A DNA stretch of 9,341 nt from positions 1-9,341 of the forward strand of contig JAGIAF010000130.1 in assembly GCA_017745015.1 (NCBI GenBank), in the 5' to 3' direction. The notes under the pieces are model-generated. The model did not search any database, was not told the DNA's origin, and saw only the letters and a program-made list of their open reading frames with translations. Numbering within the stretch: the first letter of the stretch is position 1; every line of letters begins with the position of its first letter. Of this stretch, positions 1-5,763 are shown one piece after another. Made by a program: the position numbers and the translations under genes. Origin of the DNA: Bdellovibrio sp. (GTDB lineage: Bacteria > Bdellovibrionota > Bdellovibrionia > Bdellovibrionales > Bdellovibrionaceae).

Positions 1-1
1 G

Positions 2-100
2 CTTCCTGATCGGCGAGAACAGCTCGGTCGCGAGATGGCAGAGGCTGCTGAGATTTATGTTGAAGCGTGGCGCTCCGGTGAAAAACGAAAAACTCATTAA
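2..100 (+). CDS. C-terminal end of an unidentified protein (partial)
   Basis: An open frame enters from the left edge and gives 32 residues before TAA, ending in EAWRSGEKRKTH. Its codon choice resembles the other genes here, and its stop lands exactly on the stop of the convergent minus-strand gene (shared TTAA at 97-100), which is typical of compact tail-to-tail pairs. A second plus-strand frame (3-131) is also open but uses rarer AGA/AGG codons and would run 30 bases into the neighbour, so I prefer this one. The fragment is highly charged and probably helical. Too little is present to assign a family. Confidence 0.45.
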   Translation, partial: LPDRREQLGREMAEAAEIYVEAWRSGEKRKTH

Positions 101-106
101 GGAGTT
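86..106 (-). terminator. weak hairpin with U-rich tail at convergent gene ends
   Basis: AACTC (91-95) pairs with GAGTT (102-106) around a six-base loop that contains the overlapping stop codons of both convergent genes. On the minus strand the stem is followed by TTTTTCGTTTTT-like sequence. The stem is only 5 bp, so termination would be weak; the call rests mainly on the U-rich tract and its position. Confidence 0.3.
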
Positions 107-453
107 ACGCCCTCGCCGGACATATCGATAATGAATTGTTCAGAGTAGAGATCTACAACAAGGCTTCCATTTTGGAGGCCTTGTTGTTTTGGAGTGAAGT
201 AAGCACGAACTGTGCATTTCTGTTCCGGGGGTAATACCTCAGGGCAATTCGTTTCTAGAGTGTAGTCGTCGCCAGTGAGAGTCACTTTTTGAATATGTAA
301 TTGTTGGTCCTGCTTGGCGCGAAGATTCCAGTGGCTGGTCACTGTGGATCCGACTTCAACTTTTCCAAAGTTATGAGCCATACGATACTCTTTAGCATTT
401 GCAGTGAGTGCCCATAAGGCGAGTGCGCTCGGTAACATAACAATTCTTTTCAT
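97..453 (-). CDS. secreted single-domain ASH/Hydin-like (choice-of-anchor D type) protein
   Basis: A 118-residue protein with a Sec signal peptide: MKR followed by a hydrophobic stretch, with probable cleavage after TANA (residue 20). The mature part is one Ig-like ASH (ASPM-SPD-2-Hydin) domain. It shows the family pattern FGKVEVGS near 29-36, NCP (Cys70), L.P...C (Cys80), then YFTP..QG (85-92) and a terminal MSGEG (111-115). The two cysteines sit where the family usually has a disulfide pair, consistent with a periplasmic or surface location. ASH domains normally serve binding or scaffolding and have no catalytic residues, so no activity is inferred. The start is supported by AGAGGA at 460-465, six bases before ATG. 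A near-consensus promoter lies directly upstream, so the gene can be transcribed independently of ydiK 49 bases away on the same strand. The precise partner is unknown. Confidence 0.85.
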   Translation of the reverse strand: MKRIVMLPSALALWALTANAKEYRMAHNFGKVEVGSTVTSHWNLRAKQDQQLHIQKVTLTGDDYTLETNCPEVLPPEQKCTVRAYFTPKQQGLQNGSLVVDLYSEQFIIDMSGEGVTP

Positions 454-473
454 GGAGAGTCCTCTGACGGAAA

Positions 474-502
474 CTTCTAGAGGGCTTCATGATCTATGTC
501 AA
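474..502 (-). promoter_or_regulatory. sigma70-type promoter for the ASH-domain gene
   Basis: On the minus strand TTGACA (497-502, all six consensus bases) is followed after 17 bp by TAGAAG (474-479, four of six). The -35 box begins immediately after the TAA stop of the upstream ydiK gene. The predicted transcript would start near 465-467, leaving a leader of about 14 bases that is essentially just the ribosome binding site. Confidence 0.6.
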
Positions 503-1624
503 TTAGTGATCGAGAGGGCGATCCTGAGGTTTTGCTTTAGGAGGTAGAGGAGTTGCGATGGGAACCTCTGGAAGTTCTTCATCTTCCTCAACCCAGGCTT
601 GAAGAAGTGTATAAGTGACGGCGAGAATGACCGGGCCTATAAAGAGTCCCACAACGCCAAAGGCGAGGAGACCACCGAGGACGCCGGCAAGAATTAATAG
701 GAACGGAAGGTCTGCTCCTTTTTTGATTAAGATCGGTCGAATCACGTTGTCCATAGTTCCGACGATGAGAGCCCATACTAAAAGAAGACTTCCCGCTAAA
801 TTGTGATCCTTGTAGAAGAGCCATCCGACACCAATAAGAAGGGGAATAGCAGGACCGAGTTGCGCGATGCAAAGCATGAACATCACGGCAATCAAGATCC
901 CAGAGAACGGAACTCCTGCGATCAGCAAACCGGCGCCTCCTAAAAAAGTTTGAATGAGTGCTGTCACCACGATGCCCATGGCAACGGCTTTAATGGCTTG
1001 CGCTGCTAAGACAAGCGCCGATTCACCCCGAGCTCCTGCGAGACGATGTCCAAAGCAGCGAAGGCCATAGGCGGCCCACTCGCCCTTCGCAAAGAGCAAT
1101 CCGCACAAAACCAAGGTCAGGATCAGATGAATAAAAAAGAACCCGGCGTTTTTCGCGGTGGCTGTGATCCACGTCACGACAGACTTGGTGTAGGGTTTCA
1201 AATATTCGCCAAGGGCACCCGCACCTCCCGCCGAAACTTTATTCCATTCGCCGAGAATTCGTTCTTTGCCGATAGGAAGTTTTTGAAGAACCGCGGGCGG
1301 GGGAGGGAGTTGATATTCAGGAAGCTTTTGCACCCAAGCAATGGCGTCGTCAGTGCGGGAAAGAATAACATATGCACTGAGTCCTACAGGAACTAAGACT
1401 AAGAGAGCCATCGCGAGCATCATCGCAGTGACGGCGAGAGAGCGTTTGCCTTTAAGATGTCGCTGACAGAAGTGCATCATCGGCCATGTCGAAACCACGA
1501 TCATTGTTGACCAAATAAGCGACGGCAAAAACGGCAGTAGGACCCATACGCTGCATGCTGAGAGGGCGATAAGGAAAAAGGAAACTAAGAGAGTCCGAGG
1601 AAGATTGCTTGGTTTCGTGTCCAT
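503..1624 (-). CDS. ydiK: AI-2E family transporter / YdiK-like inner membrane protein
   Basis: A 373-residue polytopic inner membrane protein of the AI-2E/PerM family (PF01594). It matches my memory of E. coli YdiK (about 370 residues) closely along its length. Likely membrane segments lie near 11-30, 34-50, 62-88, 155-178, 208-235, 238-270, 275-295 and 305-340, with a soluble loop at about 90-150. Family-typical stretches include AQAIKAVAMGIVVTALIQ (208-225), DNVIRP (292-297), GADLP (303-307) and the Gly-rich LGGLLAFGVVGLFIGP (316-331). The C-terminal tail (345-373) is acidic then proline-rich and presumably cytoplasmic. Some relatives export autoinducer-2 or act as ion antiporters; the YdiK branch has no settled substrate, so only export or permease activity is inferred. 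The ATG at 1624 has no Shine-Dalgarno sequence, only an A/T run, which suggests leaderless or weak initiation. It is divergent from the peptidase-like gene. Confidence 0.88.
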   Translation of the reverse strand: MDTKPSNLPRTLLVSFFLIALSACSVWVLLPFLPSLIWSTMIVVSTWPMMHFCQRHLKGKRSLAVTAMMLAMALLVLVPVGLSAYVILSRTDDAIAWVQKLPEYQLPPPPAVLQKLPIGKERILGEWNKVSAGGAGALGEYLKPYTKSVVTWITATAKNAGFFFIHLILTLVLCGLLFAKGEWAAYGLRCFGHRLAGARGESALVLAAQAIKAVAMGIVVTALIQTFLGGAGLLIAGVPFSGILIAVMFMLCIAQLGPAIPLLIGVGWLFYKDHNLAGSLLLVWALIVGTMDNVIRPILIKKGADLPFLLILAGVLGGLLAFGVVGLFIGPVILAVTYTLLQAWVEEDEELPEVPIATPLPPKAKPQDRPLDH

Positions 1625-1632
1625 AAAAAAAT

Positions 1633-1638
1633 ACTATA
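1633..1638 (-). promoter_or_regulatory. candidate -10 box of ydiK, close to the start codon
   Basis: TATAGT on the minus strand ends eight bases before the ydiK ATG, with only ATTTTTTT between. A transcript started at the normal distance would begin at or within a couple of bases of the ATG. I see no good -35 hexamer at 16-18 bp, so the call is tentative. Confidence 0.3.
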
Positions 1639-1730
1639 GCGCGCAGCATAGAAAGCCTATCTCAGATGCGATTTTATGAGAGCTTACAATGCATGGAGCA
1701 GTTCTCGGTAAAAGTGGCTTTAATAATGCT

Positions 1731-1738
1731 GAGAGGGG
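1731..1738 (+). promoter_or_regulatory. strong ribosome binding site serving the leader ORF
   Basis: GAGAGGGG lies seven bases before the ATG at 1746. It is too close to a possible TTG at 1739 and too far from the ATG of the signal-peptide gene at 1775 to serve either directly, so it decides in favour of the 10-codon leader ORF as the primary entry site. Confidence 0.5.
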
Positions 1739-1745
1739 TTGATTT

Positions 1746-1778
1746 ATGTCCCAGAGCAGATTACTTGCACCTTCATGA
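1746..1778 (+). CDS. putative 10-residue leader ORF, ATGA-coupled to the next gene
   Basis: ATG at 1746 opens a short frame encoding MSQSRLLAPS and ending in TGA at 1776-1778. That TGA overlaps the ATG (1775-1777) of the following secreted protein as ATGA. The leader has the only good Shine-Dalgarno sequence in the region, while the main gene lacks one. The simplest reading is translational coupling: ribosomes load at the leader, terminate, and restart at the overlapping ATG. The peptide itself shows no obvious sensing motif such as a codon run or arrest signature. It could also be a chance ORF. Confidence 0.4.
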   Translation: MSQSRLLAPS

Positions 1779-2752
1779 AACACACACTGTTAGCGATCTG
1801 CTCATTGTTATTTATCTCTGGTGCCCAAGCTGGTGAATCTGGAACTTACGGTTATGCTTACTGGGGCCCTAAATTTATTCGTGAATATTTGAAGCAAGTA
1901 GACGACAACTCTCCAGCGGAAGGTGCGCCTCGCTGTGAAAGTATGTACAGCAATGCTTTATCAAAGGGCGTTCTGGATATTCGTTATGCTCTTGGATATT
2001 TCGACGATTCAACAGGTCATGATGCGATCTGGAATGGCATCAACTACGGCTTGTCGCCAAGTCTTGATATCGAAGTTTACAATGCTTTGCGGTCAGAGTG
2101 GACATCTCGCTGTCGTTCGCGCACGCAACGACTGTGTGGATTTAAAGAATCCGGCGATCCAAAAAATGGTTTAGCGATTTTGCAGAAGAACATGGTGCTT
2201 CATGGTCGTCAAATCTTGGTTCGTATTACATTGACTCAGTCTTCAGCAAGTCCTTCTTTTGTGTTAAACAAAGGTAAATTGAAAGATCGCCAAGATTTTC
2301 TTACGGCTCAATCTGAAAAGTACTTCTTTGGTGGTTTGAGATCTGCGGATATCGTTCTTTATAACGGTCACTCACGCAATGGTGGTGGGCCAGACTTTGC
2401 TCCGCCAATTTTGAATTCGGCAAACAAAGTGAATTACAAAGGTTACTATGAAGTTAAACGTCCTGGCATTCAAAAGACCTTGGCCGCTCTTCAAGAGAAT
2501 CCAAACAAAGGCATCATCATTGGTTTGTTCTCTTGTTACTCTCGTTTGCATTTCTATAAAACATTTACGGCAGCGAATGCCAATCAACGTATGATTCTAA
2601 GTGCAGAGACCATTGATTATGTCGATTCACTGAAGGCGTCGGTGGGGTATCTAGAAGGTTTCCTGCGTGGAACATGCGGTGATGATTTGGCTGCCACAGC
2701 CAAGCAGTACGACAAGATTAGATCTGGATTTCAAGGTTACAAACTCAATTAA
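1775..2752 (+). CDS. secreted protein with a clan CD (caspase/gingipain-like) His-Cys pattern
   Basis: A 325-residue protein beginning with a clear Sec signal peptide (MKHTLLAICSLLFISGAQA, cleavage after residue 19). I place the start at this ATG; an upstream in-frame TTG at 1739 would put 12 extra residues before the signal peptide. Two blocks stand out. A hydrophobic strand ADIVLYNG runs into His199 with SRNGGGPDF (200-208), and a second strand KGIIIGLFS runs into Cys254. A beta strand ending in His, then about 55 residues later a beta strand ending in Cys, is the arrangement of clan CD cysteine peptidases (caspases, gingipains, CHAT). The canonical Gly after His is Ser here, so activity is not assured. 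Four further cysteines in the mature chain (54, 113, 121, 301) suggest disulfides outside the cytoplasm. The gene is monocistronic, with a strong terminator directly after it. The family assignment is inference from motif pattern only. Confidence 0.65.
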   Translation: MKHTLLAICSLLFISGAQAGESGTYGYAYWGPKFIREYLKQVDDNSPAEGAPRCESMYSNALSKGVLDIRYALGYFDDSTGHDAIWNGINYGLSPSLDIEVYNALRSEWTSRCRSRTQRLCGFKESGDPKNGLAILQKNMVLHGRQILVRITLTQSSASPSFVLNKGKLKDRQDFLTAQSEKYFFGGLRSADIVLYNGHSRNGGGPDFAPPILNSANKVNYKGYYEVKRPGIQKTLAALQENPNKGIIIGLFSCYSRLHFYKTFTAANANQRMILSAETIDYVDSLKASVGYLEGFLRGTCGDDLAATAKQYDKIRSGFQGYKLN

Positions 2753-2754
2753 TT

Positions 2755-2777
2755 AAGGGCTCTTCGGAGCCCTTTTT
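2755..2777 (+). terminator. intrinsic terminator after the peptidase-like gene
   Basis: Perfect 8-bp stem AAGGGCTC (2755-2762) and GAGCCCTT (2767-2774), closed by a stable TTCG tetraloop and followed by a T run (2773-2777) and further T-rich sequence. It begins three bases after the TAA stop. Confidence 0.93.
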
Positions 2778-2877
2778 CGTTTCTTTCCATGACCAAATAC
2801 ATATTGCCAGTATCGATGACCCTTGGTGAGGTTTTCTGGTGAGCGTTATTCAAACAACATGGAAAGGAATCGAATCT

Positions 2878-3468
2878 ATGAAAAGCACACTAATGACGGC
2901 GACATTGTTGGCCATGCTTGCAACTCCTGCTGTGACTTATGCGGTAGATGTTCAGGGCGAAAGGGTCGTCACAGCCGATCCGAATCAAACCGAAGTCATG
3001 ACTAATGTTCAAGTTGAAGCAAAGGTTGTGAAAGTCGACAAAAAAACACGCGAAATCACTTTGAAGGACAGTTCCGGCGATGAAACGACAATGGTCGCGG
3101 GGGATGATGTTCGCAATTTTGATCAAATCAAAAAAGGCGACATGCTTCGCGTGAACTATCGTGAATCACTGATGTGGGAATTGCGTAAGGGTGGCGGCTC
3201 CACTGTCGGAATGAAGCAGGCCACAGAGACAGTTCGCGCTGAACCCGGTCAGAAACCAGGCGGCACAATCACAAATCGTGTGACGGCGACAGGGACGGTG
3301 ACGAAAACAGATAAAAGCAAACAATCTGTAACTGTGAAGGGGCCGAATCGCACAGTGACTTTGAAAGTTCCAAATCCAGATGCATTTAAGAACATCAAAG
3401 TCGGCGATCAGATTGAAGCTGTTTATACAGAAGCATTGGCCGTTTCTGTAGAAAAAGTAACTAAGTAG
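2878..3468 (+). CDS. periplasmic protein with two tandem beta-rich repeats
   Basis: A 196-residue protein starting at the ATG that opens the signal peptide MKSTLMTATLLAMLATPAVTYA (cleavage after about 22). AAAGGA at 2863-2868 supports this ATG; an upstream in-frame GTG at 2839 would add 13 residues ahead of the signal peptide. The mature chain has two diverged copies of a roughly 60-residue unit, about 43-102 and 133-195. Each has the order V.A.V.K.DK..R.(I/V)T(L/V)K, a mid segment VRNFDQIKKGD or FKNIKVGD, then YRESL or YTEAL. A flexible Gly/Thr/Lys linker joins them. The pattern suggests small OB-like barrels of a kind common in proteobacterial periplasmic proteins of unknown function. No catalytic or metal-binding residues are evident, and there are no cysteines in the mature chain. 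It converges on metG and shares its terminal hairpin. Confidence 0.85.
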   Translation: MKSTLMTATLLAMLATPAVTYAVDVQGERVVTADPNQTEVMTNVQVEAKVVKVDKKTREITLKDSSGDETTMVAGDDVRNFDQIKKGDMLRVNYRESLMWELRKGGGSTVGMKQATETVRAEPGQKPGGTITNRVTATGTVTKTDKSKQSVTVKGPNRTVTLKVPNPDAFKNIKVGDQIEAVYTEALAVSVEKVTK

Positions 3469-3477
3469 TTTTTATTA

Positions 3478-3508
3478 AAACTCTTCGGGTTAAGTACCCG
3501 AAGAGTTT
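3478..3508. terminator. shared hairpin between the repeat protein and metG
   Basis: Perfect 13-bp inverted repeat AAACTCTTCGGGT (3478-3490) and ACCCGAAGAGTTT (3496-3508) with a five-base loop. The metG stop codon (3490-3492) lies at the stem-loop junction, and the right arm encodes the last residues of MetG (SSGT). U-tracts are modest: TTTTAATAAAAA follows on the minus strand, GTTTGCTTCTTC on the plus strand. Its position between convergent genes suggests bidirectional termination, stronger for metG. Confidence 0.75.
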
Positions 3509-5439
3509 GCTTCTTCTGCAACTGCAGGGAAGAAATTTCCTTTTGGATTGATCACATGGCCTGCCGGGATGCCAGTTCCCAACTCTTCAGCACGGAATAC
3601 AGTTTCTGGTAAGTTCAAAGACTTACGAACTTCTTCCATCGTAGCAGGAACAAATGGCGCCAACATAATCATCAAATTCTTCAATACATAGAAACATGTA
3701 AAAAGAGCGTCTTTTCTGTCAGCTTCAGGCGCCCGATCATCGTGGGGTTTAAATTGAGAGAAGAGCGAGTTGATTTGTCTCGCATAGTTTTCAATTTGTC
3801 CCAACAACACGGCGTAATCGCCTTTTTGCATAGAGCGAAGGTACAGTTGAACCAACTTAACGGTTTCTGCTTCCGCTTTTCCAATCAATTTGCCTTCTGG
3901 AACTTTGCCGTCGAATTTTGAAATACAAGCAGACAAAGGTTTTTCCAAAGCAGCATTCAATGGACCCGCCAAGAATTTATTGCGCTCAGCAAAGTGATCG
4001 AAGTCAAAATTCGAAGCTTTCACTGGCAAACTTAAAAGCGCTAGGAAGTAACGAACTTGATCTGGTGAGTAGCCCATTTCAAGCAACTGATCGCCTGTAT
4101 AGAAATTGCCAGTAGACTTACTCATTTTTTCGCCGTTTACCATCAAGTGGAAAACGCTCAAAATCTCAGTCATTTGCAAATCACCTTTTTGCGGAAGTTG
4201 CTGTGGATCTTGCTTGTGACCAAGCCACATAGATCCTTGCATGATCACATAGAAGAAAACGTTGTCTTGTCCCAAGAACTGCACAACGGTCGCCTCTGGA
4301 TCGCACCAGAAATCTTTGTATTGTTCCACGGGACGACCCGATTGCTTCAAAGCCACTTGTGTAAAGACAATCGGCGCAATCAAAGAGTCCGGCCACACGT
4401 AAAGAGTTTTACCCTTCATGTCTGGATCAATTTCCGGAGGAACAGGGATGCCCCATGAAACGTCACGAGTGATGGGGCGGTAACCCCATTTATCCGTAAC
4501 CACAGAAGGGATGCCAGCGGCTTCAAGTGTTGCTTGTGCTTGCGCAAGATCTGCTTTCGTATCAAAAAGGCATTCTACTTTTTTGCCAGGAACATAACGA
4601 GATTTATGTTTTGGCAAAGTTGCTTTGATTTCTTTGTATTTCTCTTCGTGTACGTTCTCGAATCGGCAACCGATCAAAACTGTGTTGCTGACTTCTTGAA
4701 CCACTGCTGAACGCCAGGCTTTGGTTTTAGTTTCAATCCAAGCTTTGAGTGGATCGGCTACTTTCCACATATTCAGCCACCAGTGAGCTGTGTCACGCAA
4801 CTCAGGTTTTGCATCGCTCAACTGGCTCCGTGGATCAATCAATGTGCTTGGGTCGAATTGGGTTCCGCAAGCATCGCATTCATCAGAATACGCCTCGGTG
4901 TTGCCACAATTAGGGCACGTACCACGAACGAAACGGTCTTGTAGGAAGCGATTCATTTTTGAATCGTACCATTGCTTAGTGACACGTTTATCAAGAAGAC
5001 CATTCGCATACATCTTGCGCATGAAATCTTGAGAGTAAGCCTCGTGAAGAGGGTAAGTCTCTGGGCGAGAAGTTCCAGTGAAAATATCCGTCTGCACGGA
5101 GTATTTTTTCAGAGTGTCTTTTTGTTGTTCGTGAATAGTATCGATGAACTCACGAATTGTTTTTCCGGCTTTGACCGCCGCAACTTCACTTGTTGAGCCG
5201 TGATCGTCGTTACCGTTAACAAACAAAACATTTTCCGCGCCGATGAGCATTCTCATCCAGCGCGCATAGATATCAGCAGGGACGTGGGCTCCCGCCAAGT
5301 GACCTAAGTGAAGGGGGCCGTTGGCGTAGGGCATGCCTGCTGTGACAACGACCTTTTTAGGTTTTTTGAAATTTTGAAGAACCGATTTAACGTCGGAAGG
5401 TGGTGCGTATTTGTTTTCTGGTTTTGAATCTTGCTGCAT
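3490..5439 (-). CDS. metG: methionine--tRNA ligase (MetRS), divergent form
   Basis: Class I aminoacyl-tRNA synthetase that charges tRNA-Met and tRNA-fMet with methionine in the cytoplasm; 649 residues from this start. The ATG at 5439 has AGAGG six bases upstream. An in-frame TTG at 5487 would add 16 residues but has no ribosome binding site. Domain order: Rossmann half with PYANGPLHLGH (HIGH motif, 44-47), zinc knuckle CPNC...CDAC (Cys175, 178, 188, 191), KMSKS (438-442), then the helical anticodon-binding domain (about 470-610). The C-terminal tRNA-binding EMAP/Trbp111 domain found in E. coli MetG is absent. Two oddities. Residues about 252-321, between the zinc domain and TRDVSWG, are much longer than the usual short WL..GL segment. 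And the usual DAPIGY and GKD..FH...W motifs read DSLIAPI (351-357) and GQDNVFFYVIMQ (390-401). The zinc domain and KMSKS support a functional synthetase, but its pocket is unusual. The gene sits downstream of tRNA-fMet. Confidence 0.93.
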   Translation of the reverse strand: MQQDSKPENKYAPPSDVKSVLQNFKKPKKVVVTAGMPYANGPLHLGHLAGAHVPADIYARWMRMLIGAENVLFVNGNDDHGSTSEVAAVKAGKTIREFIDTIHEQQKDTLKKYSVQTDIFTGTSRPETYPLHEAYSQDFMRKMYANGLLDKRVTKQWYDSKMNRFLQDRFVRGTCPNCGNTEAYSDECDACGTQFDPSTLIDPRSQLSDAKPELRDTAHWWLNMWKVADPLKAWIETKTKAWRSAVVQEVSNTVLIGCRFENVHEEKYKEIKATLPKHKSRYVPGKKVECLFDTKADLAQAQATLEAAGIPSVVTDKWGYRPITRDVSWGIPVPPEIDPDMKGKTLYVWPDSLIAPIVFTQVALKQSGRPVEQYKDFWCDPEATVVQFLGQDNVFFYVIMQGSMWLGHKQDPQQLPQKGDLQMTEILSVFHLMVNGEKMSKSTGNFYTGDQLLEMGYSPDQVRYFLALLSLPVKASNFDFDHFAERNKFLAGPLNAALEKPLSACISKFDGKVPEGKLIGKAEAETVKLVQLYLRSMQKGDYAVLLGQIENYARQINSLFSQFKPHDDRAPEADRKDALFTCFYVLKNLMIMLAPFVPATMEEVRKSLNLPETVFRAEELGTGIPAGHVINPKGNFFPAVAEEANSSGT

Positions 5440-5458
5440 TTCTAACCTCTGAATTGCT

Positions 5459-5487
5459 AATTTACCTGAAATATCAAGGGGATGCAA
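5459..5487 (-). promoter_or_regulatory. candidate metG promoter
   Basis: On the minus strand TTGCAT (5482-5487), a 17-bp spacer and TAAATT (5459-5464, four of six). Transcription from about 5452 would leave a leader of about 13 bases that just includes the AGAGG ribosome binding site. A promoter is expected here because the tRNA terminator lies immediately upstream. Confidence 0.4.
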
Positions 5488-5506
5488 ACGATGCTAGGGC
5501 TAGGAA

Positions 5507-5540
5507 ATGGAAAAGGCCCGAAGGTTTACCTTCGAGCCTT
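5507..5540 (-). terminator. intrinsic terminator of the tRNA-fMet transcript
   Basis: On the minus strand AAGGCTCGAAGG (5529-5540) pairs with CCTTCGGGCCTT (5513-5524) around a TAAA loop, giving 12 bp with one G-U pair, followed by TTTTCC. It begins three bases after the encoded CCA of the tRNA and separates it from metG. Confidence 0.88.
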
Positions 5541-5541
5541 T

Positions 5542-5620
<79 letters not shown>

Positions 5621-5651
5621 ACAGTGACAAGTGAATGTCTGAGGTCTTAGT

Positions 5652-5678
5652 TCTATAGAGAACTCCCCCCATGGTCAA
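5652..5678 (-). promoter_or_regulatory. candidate promoter of tRNA-fMet
   Basis: On the minus strand TTGACC (5673-5678, five of six) and TATAGA (5652-5657, four of six) are separated by 15 bp that include a run of six G. The spacer is short. An inverted repeat AGTTCT-ATAG-AGAACT (5649-5664) overlaps the -10 box and could be an operator or chance. Initiation near 5645 would give a 5' leader of about 25 bases for RNase P to remove. Confidence 0.45.
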
Positions 5679-5763
5679 TGAATCCTTTGTTATATTTTAA
5701 AATGGCCCTGCGTATCATTCCCTGTGATTTGCTCGTTACTTCGAATTGTGCTGAAGTTATAGG

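Noticed and set aside
3..131. Alternative plus-strand open frame at the left edge
   Set aside because: It uses rarer AGA/AGG codons and would overlap the convergent ASH gene by about 30 bases. The frame ending at 100 fits the shared-stop arrangement better.
1046..1396. 116-codon plus-strand ORF inside ydiK
   Set aside because: It is antisense to a strongly conserved membrane protein, its translation looks unlike a folded protein, and it has no supporting signals.
1739..1774. TTG at 1739 as start of the secreted peptidase-like protein
   Set aside because: The ribosome binding site directly abuts it, with no spacing, and it would place 12 residues before an obvious signal peptide.
2839..2877. 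GTG at 2839 as start of the repeat protein
   Set aside because: It would put 13 residues ahead of a clean signal peptide; the ATG at 2878 has its own AAAGGA.
5440..5487. TTG at 5487 as metG start (16 extra residues)
   Set aside because: It has no ribosome binding site, while the ATG at 5439 has AGAGG at ideal spacing.
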